From NCBI RefSeq assembly GCF_900091955.1, contig NZ_FMDF01000130.1, positions 62,001 to 126,000 of the forward strand: DNA of 64,000 nucleotides. Reading direction: 5' to 3'. This document shows, in pieces, positions 19,989 through 28,915 of the stretch. The stretch comes from Streptomyces sp. Ncost-T10-10d (GTDB lineage Bacteria > Actinomycetota > Actinomycetes > Streptomycetales > Streptomycetaceae). The notes beneath the pieces were generated by a model. That model was not told where the DNA came from, made no database searches, and saw only the letters and a list, made by a program, of their open reading frames with translations. The first letter of the stretch is position 1. Each line of letters opens with the position of its first letter. A program made the translations under genes and the position numbers.

Positions 19989-20900
19989 CTAGACCTCCAG
20001 GAGTTGAACCACGTCGTTGAGGTGGCGGCGGACGACGGGGATGTACGCGGGGTCCTTGGCCGGATCGTCGATCCAGCGAATGGCCTGCTCCATGAACCAC
20101 TCCACGGCCCACATGCGGTGCCAGCCCAGGGCCCATGCCTCTGCGGCCAGGCCGCCCCGGGAAGCGAGGGCGTCCTCATGACCGCCTGCGGTGACGTACT
20201 GCTCCAGGAACACCCGCATGCGGAAGGGGCTCGGCACGTCGGTAGTGCCGTGGTACGAGGCGAGGTCGATCAGGCCGGGGCCGGTGAAGGCGCGTGCGAA
20301 GTCGAGGAGGTGCCAGCCGTTCTCCCCGATGTGGACGCTCGTGGGGTGGAACTCGGAGTGCACCCAGCCGAACGGGTCGAGCGTCGCCCCCTGCGCACGA
20401 GCCTCGGCCGCTGCGGAGATTTTTCCCAGCGCGGTCTCGATGTCGTCGCAGTCCGTCCAACGGTCGGCTTTCCGTAGCCGCCCGAGGTGATCGAGGGATC
20501 GGCCAGGCAGAGCTGCGAGGCCCGCTCCGTCGAGGAGTGGCAGACCGCCCGCCGGGCGTGCGGCGTGGAGCATGACGGCGGCGGCGACGCCGTCGAGGTC
20601 GTCCGCATTCCGTACGGGGGTGCCGAGGTCGTCCATGAGCATCCCGAGGCACTTGCCCCGCAGGGCGGTTGCGTGGAGCGCAGGGACCGGGAGCCGTCGC
20701 TGGTAGGCCAATCGCAGGGCCTGGGCCTCGCGGTCGAAGGGTTCCTTGGCGTATTTGAAGACGGCCGTGGTGCTGTCGGGGAAGGTGACGCGTTCGACGC
20801 CGGACATGCCCCAGACGCGAATCTTGGTACGTTCGGGGAGGGGCTTGCTGACGAGAGCGCACAGGTCGTTCAGCAGGGTGGCGGACAGGCTCTGATCCAT
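19989..20900 (-). CDS. Aminoglycoside-phosphotransferase-fold protein with degenerate catalytic loop
   Basis: A 303-residue protein kinase-like fold. The small lobe has VFKYAKEPFDREAQAL with the Lys, and the catalytic loop reads VHSEFHPTSVHI followed by LLDFARA. Compared with the usual HGDxHxxN loop, Asp is Glu and Asn is Ser, so kinase activity is doubtful or unusual. Some actinobacterial relatives share this loop, so it need not be decay. Co-transcribed with the methyltransferase and HAD genes. Confidence 0.82.
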   Translation of the reverse strand: MDQSLSATLLNDLCALVSKPLPERTKIRVWGMSGVERVTFPDSTTAVFKYAKEPFDREAQALRLAYQRRLPVPALHATALRGKCLGMLMDDLGTPVRNADDLDGVAAAVMLHAARPAGGLPLLDGAGLAALPGRSLDHLGRLRKADRWTDCDDIETALGKISAAAEARAQGATLDPFGWVHSEFHPTSVHIGENGWHLLDFARAFTGPGLIDLASYHGTTDVPSPFRMRVFLEQYVTAGGHEDALASRGGLAAEAWALGWHRMWAVEWFMEQAIRWIDDPAKDPAYIPVVRRHLNDVVQLLEV

Positions 20901-20978
20901 GGAGGTCTCCAGGGGGTGGAGGGCTCCGGGGCGGGCGCGCGCGAGCTGGCCCGCCCCGGAGCCGTACTGGGGGCAGGG

Positions 20979-21728
20979 TTACTCGGCTGCGGTCACGCGG
21001 TAGGCGTAGACCTGCTCGATCCAGCCCGCCTTGAACTCGGTCAGGTCATCACGGAAGTTGGCCATCGAGGCACCGTAGGGCGCGACGACGCCGCCGGACT
21101 GGTCCGGCACGGACTGGCAGCCGTGCACGAGTCGGCCGCCGAGCGCGGCGTGGGCCTTGATGGACTCGATCCGGCGGTGCTCGTTGAACCAGCCGCCGTG
21201 GTAGACCTCGTCCAGCATTCCGCCCGTCGCGTCGTCCAGGTCAAAGACGACGGAAGTGGCGGCGGGGAAGAACCAGCACGGGCCGACGTTGGAGATGTGC
21301 CCGTCCAACTCGACCTTGTTGAGCGCCATGAGCGTGGCCGCCTCGCGCAGCATGCGCAGGTGCTCGGCGGTGATCTGCGGCAGGCCGAGGCCGGCCAAGT
21401 GCTCCTCGCGGAAGAGGTACGAGTACACCCCGTACGCCGTAGCCAGCACGCGGGCTGCGTCGGAGGTGGACTCGCTGTGGTTCTTGATGAAGTCGAGCGC
21501 GAGCTGCTCGACCGCGCTCTCGGTGGTCTCGTCCACGTCCAGGAGCTGAGTCTTGACCAGCTCCCAGTCGGCGACGAGCCACGTGTTCGACTCGAAGCGG
21601 AAGAAGTACTCCGCCGGGTCGATGGTGATGCGCCAGCCGTCCACGTGGATGCCGGGCAGGCGGTTCCAGCGCGGGTCGAAGGCGTTGGGCAGCTCGACCG
21701 TGATGGTCGAGGTGTCGATGGTGGTCAC
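20979..21728 (-). CDS. Hypothetical protein, first gene of the HAD operon
   Basis: A 249-residue soluble protein that I do not recognise. It has no signal peptide or membrane segment, is rich in aromatic residues (AEYFFRFESNTWLVADWELV), and has a mixed alpha/beta pattern. It begins with ATG at 21728, 193 nt from the divergent XRE regulator, so it is the promoter-proximal gene of the leftward operon. Confidence 0.75.
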   Translation of the reverse strand: MTTIDTSTITVELPNAFDPRWNRLPGIHVDGWRITIDPAEYFFRFESNTWLVADWELVKTQLLDVDETTESAVEQLALDFIKNHSESTSDAARVLATAYGVYSYLFREEHLAGLGLPQITAEHLRMLREAATLMALNKVELDGHISNVGPCWFFPAATSVVFDLDDATGGMLDEVYHGGWFNEHRRIESIKAHAALGGRLVHGCQSVPDQSGGVVAPYGASMANFRDDLTEFKAGWIEQVYAYRVTAAE

Positions 21729-21921
21729 CGTGTCTCCGTCTCTGATCGTCCGGGTTCGGGCATAGGAATGCCCGAGCCCGTTGGGGCGTACGGAACTTGG
21801 GGCCGCCCGGCCTGAAAGTGGGGCGGCTGTCGATAAGTGAACCGCCCGCTACGCAGAGTGGGTACGGTGTGACCGAGGTCAAGCGGTATACACGGTTTAC
21901 GGACCCGGAGCGGAGGCGATC

Positions 21922-23277
21922 GTGCCGGCACCGACCAGCGCCAACTCCCGCCTGCGCGAGACGATCAACGCCGCCGGGTGCACGTACGACGCGCTCGCCA
22001 AGGACGTACGCCGCATCGCCGCCGAGAACGGCGAACTGCTCCAGACGAACAAGTCGGCCATCTCCCACTGGGTGAGCGGTGCACGTGCGCCGTCCGGCCA
22101 GGCAGGGCAGTACCTCGCCGAAGCGCTCTCCCGACGACTGAGCCGCGTCGTCACCCGAACCGAGCTCGGGCTCCACTCGCCCGACACGGAGTCGCCACCG
22201 GACACCGACCCCGTCACCGCGGTCACCGACCTCGGCCGCGCGGACGTCGAGCGCCGCCGCTTCCTTGCCATCGCCGCCTTCACCACGGCCGGCGTCGCCA
22301 TGCCGCTCCTGCACGACCACGAAGCCACCTCTCGGATGCTCCGCGCCCGCACCGCCAGCTCCCTCGTCGGCAGCGACGACATCGACGTCATACGACAGAT
22401 CACGGCAGCCTTCAGCGCCGCCGACGAAAGGCTCGGCGGCGGGCACGGCCTGACCACGGTCACTGCGTACCTCGCTGACACAGCCGCACCTATGCTCCGT
22501 GGACGCTTCCCCTCGGAACCCTTACGCCAGGCCGCCTTCGGAGCCGTCGCTGAACTTGCCTACCTCGCAGGGTGGAAGCACCACGACTTGGGCCACGAAG
22601 GGGCAGCTCAGCGCTACTACCAGGTCGGCTACCAACTCGCCTGCGAAGCCGACCCCCACGGCCACGCCGCCTGGATGATGCGTGCCCTCGCCCACCAGTC
22701 CCTCAGCCTCAAGCAACCCCACCACTGCGTGGACCTCGTCGAAGGCGCGCTCACCCGCGGCCTCGGCCACGTCGACGGACAGACGGAAGCACTCCTCCAC
22801 ATCACGCACGCCCGCGCCTACGCCGCCGTCGGCGAGAACCCGTTGGCCGCTCGCGCTCTCCTCGCCGCCGAAGACGCCCTCCTGCGCGAGGACGGTCCCC
22901 AGCCCAGCTTCTCCCGCGTCAGCGGCCCCGCCGCCGGTACCGTAGCCAGCCACACCGCCCGCACCTTAACCGACCTCGCCGACCACATTGGTACGGAACA
23001 GCAGCACCGCGACGCGCTCACCCGCTGGGACCGGGAGAAATACAAGCGCGTCCATGCCCTCACCCACGCCGACCTGGGCGACAGTCTTGCCGCCCAGGCC
23101 CGAGCCGACGAAGCGGTCGCGGCCTGGACCCAGGCCCTCATCCTCATGGAGGGCATGACCTCCGACCGCACCCGTAAAGCGATCACCTCGATCCGTTCCA
23201 CGCTCGCGATCTACCAGCGCCGCCGCGTCCCCGGTGCCGCGGATCTCGCCCGCCGAGCCCGCGAGGCCCTCGCCTAA
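21922..23277 (+). CDS. XRE-type helix-turn-helix regulator with TPR-like C-terminal region
   Basis: A 451-residue protein. The N-terminal DNA-binding helices include INAAGCTYDALAKDV and SAISHWVSGARAPSG. A linker follows, then a long helical region with repeats of the TPR sort (AELAYLAGWKHHDLGHEGAAQRYYQVG). This is a common Streptomyces regulator class. GTG start with a ggagcggagg ribosome site. It sits one base ahead of the Nudix gene and divergent from the four-gene operon, which it may control. Confidence 0.87.
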   Translation: MPAPTSANSRLRETINAAGCTYDALAKDVRRIAAENGELLQTNKSAISHWVSGARAPSGQAGQYLAEALSRRLSRVVTRTELGLHSPDTESPPDTDPVTAVTDLGRADVERRRFLAIAAFTTAGVAMPLLHDHEATSRMLRARTASSLVGSDDIDVIRQITAAFSAADERLGGGHGLTTVTAYLADTAAPMLRGRFPSEPLRQAAFGAVAELAYLAGWKHHDLGHEGAAQRYYQVGYQLACEADPHGHAAWMMRALAHQSLSLKQPHHCVDLVEGALTRGLGHVDGQTEALLHITHARAYAAVGENPLAARALLAAEDALLREDGPQPSFSRVSGPAAGTVASHTARTLTDLADHIGTEQQHRDALTRWDREKYKRVHALTHADLGDSLAAQARADEAVAAWTQALILMEGMTSDRTRKAITSIRSTLAIYQRRRVPGAADLARRAREALA

Positions 23278-23278
23278 C

Positions 23279-23809
23279 ATGCCCAACAACCCGCCCGACG
23301 AAGGGAACCCCGTGGCTCAGCAGACCGACAATCGCCCCCCAGCCCTCAAGCCGGCGCTCGACTCGATGACGCTGCTGGTCGCGGCCGTCATCGTCCACGA
23401 CAAGGCCACCAACCGCGTCGTGCTCCTCCAGCGCAGCGAGAACGCCAAGTTCGCCCAGGGAATGTGGGACCTGCCCGTCGGCAAGAGCGAGCCGGGGGAG
23501 CCCATCACTGAGACTGCGGTCCGCGAGCTCTACGAGGAGACGGGCCTCACGGTGAGGCCGGAGTCCCTCAAAGTCGCCCACATCATCCACGGCGCCTGGG
23601 GCGTCGAGGCCCCCAACGGCTTCCTCACGGTCGTCTTCGCCACCCATGAGTGGACCGGCGAACCCGAAAACCGCGAACCTCGCAAGCACGCCCAGGTCCG
23701 CTGGGTCGACGCCACCGCTATCCCGGAAGCCTTCGTGGATACCACCGCCAGCGCTCTTGGCTTCTACCTGACAGGCGGGACTGACGTCTCGCTTGACGGC
23801 TGGGGCTGA
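23279..23809 (+). CDS. Nudix hydrolase
   Basis: A 176-residue Nudix enzyme with a complete box: G-x5-E-x7-REL-x-EE-x-GL in GKSEPGE...RELYEETGL. It would hydrolyse a nucleoside diphosphate derivative, substrate unknown. Start is ATG at 23279, one base after the regulator stop, so the pair is an operon. Regulator plus Nudix pairs recur on actinomycete integrative elements, which fits the island. Confidence 0.9.
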   Translation: MPNNPPDEGNPVAQQTDNRPPALKPALDSMTLLVAAVIVHDKATNRVVLLQRSENAKFAQGMWDLPVGKSEPGEPITETAVRELYEETGLTVRPESLKVAHIIHGAWGVEAPNGFLTVVFATHEWTGEPENREPRKHAQVRWVDATAIPEAFVDTTASALGFYLTGGTDVSLDGWG

Positions 23810-23938
23810 GCAATTGCCGTCCTGGGCAGGTGGCCCCCTGGGCTCTACAGCGAGCGGTCGGAGCAGCCTTCGGGGCAGAGCGCGGCGCAGCTCATTCGGG
23901 TGCCGAGGCTATCCCGTGGCGCCACCGCGTCTTGCAGG

Positions 23939-26149
23939 CTAGCGCGGGCAGCGAGCGATCTTCGGAAGCCGTGACGAGCTTAGGAGTCGATCAAGAGCCG
24001 GCACCCCATCGTGGTGGAGTGGTGGGCCAGAAGAACCTGGCAAAAGTCTGCGCAGGGCACAGGTTGCGACATCGGTCAGTGTCGCTCCGATTTCCGGCCC
24101 GAGCGAGAGGTCGAGACTTCGGGCCAGATACACTTGCCGATCGCCCCACTCATCGATGTGCTCGGTGAGGAAGTCCACAACCACGGATTGCCGCCGACCC
24201 AGAAGGAGCACCTCGCAGGCTTGCACGACGTCGCGAAGATCGAAGATGATTCGGGCGGCTATCCATGAAGGTCCGAGGTCGGGTTCCTCACAGCTGATGA
24301 CGAGTTCGTCGGCGTCGAGGCTTTCGGCGGCGACACCCAGTTGGAGGCCGCCGCGTTTCAGGAAGTCCTCAACCGCCCGTTGTTCTTGCCTACCGTGAAC
24401 GACTAGGGACCACCAGGGAATCGCAGCCCATGTGCCATGGTTCATCTTATGTTCTTCGAAGGGCGTGAAGACTTGAGAGCGCTTCAGAAGGTGCTTGCTG
24501 AAGGTGGCAAGGCAACCGTCCTGGAAGTGCTCGTCCGCTGTGCGCTCGCGTAGCAAGTCGTATTCGATGGCGCTCATACTTTCGATGGCTAGTGCGATGT
24601 CCTTCAACTGCTCTTCGATGATCTCCGCCGCCCGTACAAAAACTGCACGGGAGTGATGGCCCGCCGGTGCCAGATCGACGTACTGGGCGAGGGCCCGCTG
24701 AGCTGCCTTGCATCGGACGAGATCGCCGCCAAGTTGAACCAAGTGGCGAGCCTTGAGTGTGCTCCACGGGCGAGTGGACATCCAGTGTTCCCATGCACGG
24801 CTGCCCCCACCGTGCTCGCCGAGCATCATTGCTGTGACGGTGCGGACTCGAAGATCCGGCTCGGCCTTCAGCTTCTTCCAAGGGTCGGGATAAGCGGCCA
24901 GTGGGAGGGACGGCAGCGAGGAGTGCGCGCTCAGGACACGGGTGTCCGCGGTGTCCCAAAGCTCGCTGAGTTCCCGCTCCACGCGCGGGCGAGGCATCGT
25001 ACGGCCCCGCTGGGCAGCCCAGTATTCGCTCAGCAGCATGTACGTACCCTCTGGCGCCCAGGGGAAAAGTCCCAGACCTCCGAGGATCGGAACGCTGTGG
25101 GCCAGCCCGTCTGCTTCGTATGCGAATTGGACCTCGGCGATGAGTTCGGAGAGTTCGTCAGCGGTGGGGCACGGAGCGGCGAAGACCCCGCTGGAGGAGA
25201 GCATGCCGCTGATGGTCGTCGTGCTTTTGCCCTGGGCGAGTTGGACGGCGATTCGCGCTACCAGCAGGGAGCGGATGAGCCTCGAATCGCCGAACTCAGG
25301 GCGGAGCTGGTCTTGGGCAAGTGCCGAGACATCCCTCAAGCGCTTGAGCAGTTCGTGATGAATCTCGCGGAACCATTCCTCCCGCTTTACCGAGAGTGTC
25401 GGTTTCTCTGTGGGTGGGCGCCACTTGTTGTGGAACAGTGCGATGTCGTGCCCCAGGCCGCTGGCTCGTTGCTGGGGCAGTGGCATTCCCTGCGATTTGA
25501 GTTGACCATGCACGTACCTGTACAGGGAGCTCATGCCCAGCGGGTCCGGCGCTTCAGCTATGCCATTGGTAATCGCTTTGATGAGTTCGCCGGTGAACGC
25601 TGTAAGTGGGGCGTCCGGGGGAGCCATAGCCGCTTGCGTCGCTGCTGAGGCGGTCATGACGTAGGTGCCTTCGATGATGGTCTCGTCCGCGACCTCATCG
25701 GTGCTCCCCATGAACCCCTCCAGTGCAGCACCGCTGTAGCAACAGTCCAGGATCACGACCTTGTTGGCAGCCATGCTGTCCAACACTTCGGCACGGAGGT
25801 CGTCGAAGGCCACAGACGCGTACTGTTTCCTGCCCCGTTCTGAGTTGCGCACGGCGAGACGGAGGGAGCCATCGGACAGCGGCATACCGTGGCCGGCGAA
25901 GTACACCACCAGGGTGTCCGACGCTTCACTCGCCGCCCGGTGTACGGGGTCGAGCGCGCTGTCGATGTCAGTGGGGTTGAGCACCATCGTGCAATGTCTG
26001 GCCGGAAGGCCCCCACCGAGTGGGGACCTGAAGAGCTTGGCCAGCTCGGTGAGGTTGTTGCGCACCGCCGGCAAAGGCGGGAGGTGCTGGTATTCGTCTA
26101 CCCCGATCAGCACTACACGAGTTCCGTCAGGATTAGGCAGACGCATCAC
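23939..26149 (-). CDS. Caspase-fold (peptidase C14) protein of an EACC1 conflict system
   Basis: A 736-residue protein. Residues 10-235 form a caspase-like peptidase domain with VVLIGVDEYQ, the catalytic His87 in YFAGHG and Cys137 in LDCCYSG. The remaining 500 residues are mostly helical and unrecognised, possibly a sensor or substrate platform. It overlaps the upstream EACC1 gene by ATGA. Caspase-type effectors linked to EACC1 are described as actinobacterial NTP-dependent conflict systems, thought to trigger dormancy or death. Here no NTPase partner is adjacent, so the sensing step is unclear. GC is lower than in core genes, suggesting transfer. Confidence 0.88.
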   Translation of the reverse strand: MMRLPNPDGTRVVLIGVDEYQHLPPLPAVRNNLTELAKLFRSPLGGGLPARHCTMVLNPTDIDSALDPVHRAASEASDTLVVYFAGHGMPLSDGSLRLAVRNSERGRKQYASVAFDDLRAEVLDSMAANKVVILDCCYSGAALEGFMGSTDEVADETIIEGTYVMTASAATQAAMAPPDAPLTAFTGELIKAITNGIAEAPDPLGMSSLYRYVHGQLKSQGMPLPQQRASGLGHDIALFHNKWRPPTEKPTLSVKREEWFREIHHELLKRLRDVSALAQDQLRPEFGDSRLIRSLLVARIAVQLAQGKSTTTISGMLSSSGVFAAPCPTADELSELIAEVQFAYEADGLAHSVPILGGLGLFPWAPEGTYMLLSEYWAAQRGRTMPRPRVERELSELWDTADTRVLSAHSSLPSLPLAAYPDPWKKLKAEPDLRVRTVTAMMLGEHGGGSRAWEHWMSTRPWSTLKARHLVQLGGDLVRCKAAQRALAQYVDLAPAGHHSRAVFVRAAEIIEEQLKDIALAIESMSAIEYDLLRERTADEHFQDGCLATFSKHLLKRSQVFTPFEEHKMNHGTWAAIPWWSLVVHGRQEQRAVEDFLKRGGLQLGVAAESLDADELVISCEEPDLGPSWIAARIIFDLRDVVQACEVLLLGRRQSVVVDFLTEHIDEWGDRQVYLARSLDLSLGPEIGATLTDVATCALRRLLPGSSGPPLHHDGVPALDRLLSSSRLPKIARCPR

Positions 26150-26559
26150 TGATCGTCGGAGACGGAGGGCGCCGACGTCTGGCTCGTGCCGATGGCCCCT
26201 GGCGCTACTTCGGGAGGTGCGGATGTCAGCAGGGCCGCTACGCGACGCAGAGTGCCCTCTGATGTGTCGTGGACTGTCACGGTCATTCCGTCGCGACCGA
26301 AGACGACCGGCCCGGGTGGTGATGGGCGGGCTGCTCGCCAGGCAACCACGACGTTCACCAACAGGCTCACGGCAGCCAGACCGTTGCTGACGAACATGTT
26401 GATGGTCTCTCCCACGTTCATGCGGCCAGAAGTGCTAGCGGGCAGCGCTAGCTCGACCTGTGCGTGGCGTCGGAGTTCACGATCCTGCCGGAGCCAGTAG
26501 TACAGATCGTGGGCCGCTGTGTCGTCGCCGTGTGTATCGACGGTGATCTGCAGCTCCAT
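26146..26559 (-). CDS. Effector-associated constant component EACC1
   Basis: A 137-residue protein with the EACC1 layout: a short beta-strand (LQITVDT), a helix with YYWLRQDRELRR, a membrane segment at about 54-76 (NMFVSNGLAAVSLLVNVVVA), and a C-terminal strand-helix unit (GMTVTVHDTSEGTLRRVAALL). In known systems EACC1 is invariant while the effector changes. The stop overlaps the caspase start (ATGA), so the two are translationally coupled. Assignment rests on pattern and context. Confidence 0.82.
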   Translation of the reverse strand: MELQITVDTHGDDTAAHDLYYWLRQDRELRRHAQVELALPASTSGRMNVGETINMFVSNGLAAVSLLVNVVVAWRAARPSPPGPVVFGRDGMTVTVHDTSEGTLRRVAALLTSAPPEVAPGAIGTSQTSAPSVSDDQ

Positions 26560-26736
26560 GCCGTCTCCCCCTATCGCCTACGGTGCTCGATGCGCATGGC
26601 AGAGAACGACCGCACCTTCGTGACTCCTGCCCCAGCCTTCAACCTGAGTGGAAGGATACGTCTCCCAATGGGGTTGGCTCCTCGCGAAGTTCGTCGACCA
26701 GGTGCATCGGTGCCCCTCATAGCTGAGGCTGATCGG

Positions 26737-27306
26737 TCAGCTGTCGAGAGGGGGGATCTGCTGGCCGGCGATGGCCTCTCTCAGGAGGCTCTGTGTGCTG
26801 GGGTGTCGTCGGTACATAGCTTCGATCTCACGCGATGCGGCCTCATGGTCGTAGGGCAGCGCGACCTGACGAGCGATGCCGTACCGGAGCGCGTCCGCGA
26901 CGTCTTTGTTTATCTCGGCCGTGCGCAGACCCTCGACGATGCTGGTCGAGGCATCGACGAGCACCATGTGCGCGGTGAAGGGCTCACCCTGCTGCCCGGG
27001 CACGCCGACAGTGCGGTCGCGTTGGCGATACGCCTCCCATGGCGAGTCACCCCAACCGAGACTCGCCTTCGGGGCTCCGGGCCTTGTCGGGGCCTCGAAG
27101 CGATAGCACCACATCAAGTGTCTGTCCCCGACGGTGACCGCGAGTGCCGCTGAGCCGGTCGTGAAAGCGGCCTGCTCGCCCGGCGTGAGACCGTCGAACG
27201 AATAGATGACCTCGACGTAGCTCGCGTGGAGGACCAGGTTGGCCCCGGACTTCGGCCAGTTGACCTGCCTCGGATACGGCTCACCGACGACCAGCGAGTA
27301 CGACAT
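26737..27306 (-). CDS. Hypothetical protein upstream of the EACC1-caspase pair
   Basis: A 189-residue protein, not recognised. It has no signal or membrane segment and begins MSYSLVVGEPYPRQ. The first half is beta-rich (ANLVLHASYVEVIYSF) and the end is helical (EIEAMYRRHPSTQSLL). ATG start with a gagagga ribosome site. It lies 177 nt upstream of EACC1 on the same strand and may be part of the same unit. Confidence 0.7.
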   Translation of the reverse strand: MSYSLVVGEPYPRQVNWPKSGANLVLHASYVEVIYSFDGLTPGEQAAFTTGSAALAVTVGDRHLMWCYRFEAPTRPGAPKASLGWGDSPWEAYRQRDRTVGVPGQQGEPFTAHMVLVDASTSIVEGLRTAEINKDVADALRYGIARQVALPYDHEAASREIEAMYRRHPSTQSLLREAIAGQQIPPLDS

Positions 27307-27445
27307 GGTGTTTCCTCTCTTGCCGGTCTCGAACCAGGCCTGCTTTATCTGCCAACTATTTCAGAGTAGTTGAGCTGCAGCAGACGCAACCGCGACGACT
27401 GTGACCGAGGTGCCGTGGTCGGAGCGCCGGATTCAGTGTGGGAGG

Positions 27446-28078
27446 TCAAGAGCGGGTCCAGCCGTTGGCGAACTCGCACTGGAGGTCTGTCGAGCGGCGC
27501 CGCTCGACGGGGATGTACGCGGGGTGGCCGCGGAGGTGGGCCAGGGCATTGACCCACTGGTCCCAGAGACCGTCAGGCTGGGTGAAGCGGTCCGCATGGT
27601 GGGTGCCGAGGTGGGCGTCGAGGCGGAGGAGGGCGCCGAGGGCTGCGGGCTGGTCGTAGCGGAGGTCGGTGCGGGGGAGGTAATGGTCGAGGTAGGCGGT
27701 GAGGATCTCGGCGTCCGCGTGGGTGCCGAAGCGGGTCAGGGCGAAGCAGTAGGCGCTGCCGGAGAAGCAGACCTCGCTGGCCAGGAGCAGGTTGCCGATG
27801 CGTTCGCGGAACTGTTCGCGGCGGTCGACGCCGATCAGCCATGCGGCAGTGAGGCGCGAGCGCCACTCGTAGTCGAGGAGGGCTACCAACTCGGCATCGG
27901 TGATCGTGGCCGCGTCGTCGATGAGGTGATGGGCGAAACGTTCGCCGTGAGGCCACTCGGGCCGCAGGAATCGACCACTTTTCAGGACGAGGTAGCGCGC
28001 GTGGCCCGAGTCCTTCCTTGCCGCGTAGCGCTCGATCACGTAGCCGTAGCCGACCTCCTCGGGGTGCTGGAACGGCAT
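27446..28078 (-). CDS. DUF6000-like protein
   Basis: A 210-residue protein beginning MPFQHPEEVGYGYVIERY. The segment ITDAELVALLDYEWRSRLTAAWLIG followed by FRERIGNLLLASEVCFSGSAYCFAL resembles the Streptomyces DUF6000 family, of unknown function. It lies 3 nt downstream of the CPCC gene. The first 55 or so residues and the upstream bases are duplicated at about 31570-31775, where they are fused to other DNA. Confidence 0.75.
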   Translation of the reverse strand: MPFQHPEEVGYGYVIERYAARKDSGHARYLVLKSGRFLRPEWPHGERFAHHLIDDAATITDAELVALLDYEWRSRLTAAWLIGVDRREQFRERIGNLLLASEVCFSGSAYCFALTRFGTHADAEILTAYLDHYLPRTDLRYDQPAALGALLRLDAHLGTHHADRFTQPDGLWDQWVNALAHLRGHPAYIPVERRRSTDLQCEFANGWTRS

Positions 28079-28081
28079 CGG

Positions 28082-28533
28082 TCACCTCTCCGGGTACAGG
28101 TCGGTACGGTCGATCCAGGTGGGGGCGACGAAGATGTTGCTGCCGGTGGGGGCTTCTGAGGCTTCCAGCAGGGACCAGGTGCGGGACTCCTCGACCAGGT
28201 GCTCCCAGGGCGCGGTCCAGTCGAGTTCCCAGTCCAGGGCGGGGCCGGAGAGGAGTCCCGTGTTAGGTCGATGGGGCGCCAGGCGGGGTCGAGCGGTTCG
28301 TCCTCGGCCGGAGGGCGGACGTACCGCAGGCCGTGCTGGTCGCAGGCGCCGAAGTTCTGGTAGTTGCGCTGGGCCTCGATCAGGGAGACCTTGTTCGCGC
28401 CGCCAGCCATGGTCGGCCAGCGGAACTGGACCCCGTCGCCCTCCCAGAAGCAGACGGGGCAGATCTCGTACGAGCCGGGCATGGCGTCGAGCACGCGGTG
28501 CCCGCAGCATGGACAGGGGTAGCGGTCGCTCAC
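28082..28533 (-). pseudogene. CPCC-family cysteine-rich protein, frameshifted
   Basis: The GTG at 28533 opens SDRYPCPCCGHRVLDAMPGS and continues EICPVCFWEGDGVQFRW to DPAWRPID near 28265. This is the CPCC family (CPCC at the start, C-x2-C later), probably metal-binding. Near 28260 the family-like reading moves to another frame (ALDWELDWTAPWEHLVEES...) that stops at 28082. Either a single-base indel split one gene, or a second small gene was joined on. Function unknown. Confidence 0.6.
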
Positions 28534-28597
28534 CTGCGCAGTCTCGTTGTGAGTCCGGCCGGTGCGCCATGGATTTCTCGGCCTAGGCACCCCCGGG

Positions 28598-28704
28598 CAG
28601 TCCGCAGCCAGTCCGCAGGACACCCGTAAACGGCCATCGGCCGCCAACGCATGCCAACGAGGAATCCCAGGTCAGGGCCCTGCACAGGGCTCCGCCGCAG
28701 GTCA
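28598..28704. promoter_or_regulatory. Right arm-type repeats of the island
   Basis: cagtccgcag occurs at 28598-28607 and 28609-28618 (11-bp period). caggtcag occurs at 28668, 28698 and, outside the island, at 28778. The 14-mer 28691-28704 is the exact inverted copy of 10127-10140. These look like arm sites of an attachment region. Confidence 0.5.
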
Positions 28705-28721
28705 GGATCAGCCCCCAGACA

Positions 28722-28735
28722 TTCCGCTTCAACGT
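28722..28735 (+). repeat. attR: displaced ychF 3' end
   Basis: Exact copy of 10088-10101. In the ychF frame it reads TFRFNV followed by TAG, so this is the original chromosomal end of ychF left behind by insertion. Confidence 0.8.
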
Positions 28736-28786
28736 GTAGTGGGCACGACACGGTACGTCACTGGCCTGGCAAAAAAGCAGGTCAGA

Positions 28787-28823
28787 AGGGGCCCGGCTCT
28801 TCTGAGTCGAGCCCCTGGGTTTT
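28787..28823 (+). terminator. Probable native ychF terminator
   Basis: A 13-bp stem with two imperfect pairs (28787-28799 with 28804-28816) and a ttct loop, followed by gggtttt. It lies 50 nt downstream of the displaced ychF end, where the original gene terminator is expected. Confidence 0.6.
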
Positions 28824-28860
28824 CCCCTGTTCGATCCATCAGGTCACGAGGTGGGTGAAG

Positions 28861-28893
28861 TAAGATTCAATCTACGTAAGAATCTATCTACGT
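28861..28893. promoter_or_regulatory. Tandem 17-bp operator-like repeat upstream of ATPase 1
   Basis: taagattcaatctacgt and taagaatctatctacgt match at 15 of 17 positions, offset by 16 bp, in an AT-rich stretch 23-55 nt before the ATPase start. A candidate repressor site or promoter. Confidence 0.5.
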
Positions 28894-28915
28894 TAATTGT
28901 CTTCAGGGGCGCGTC

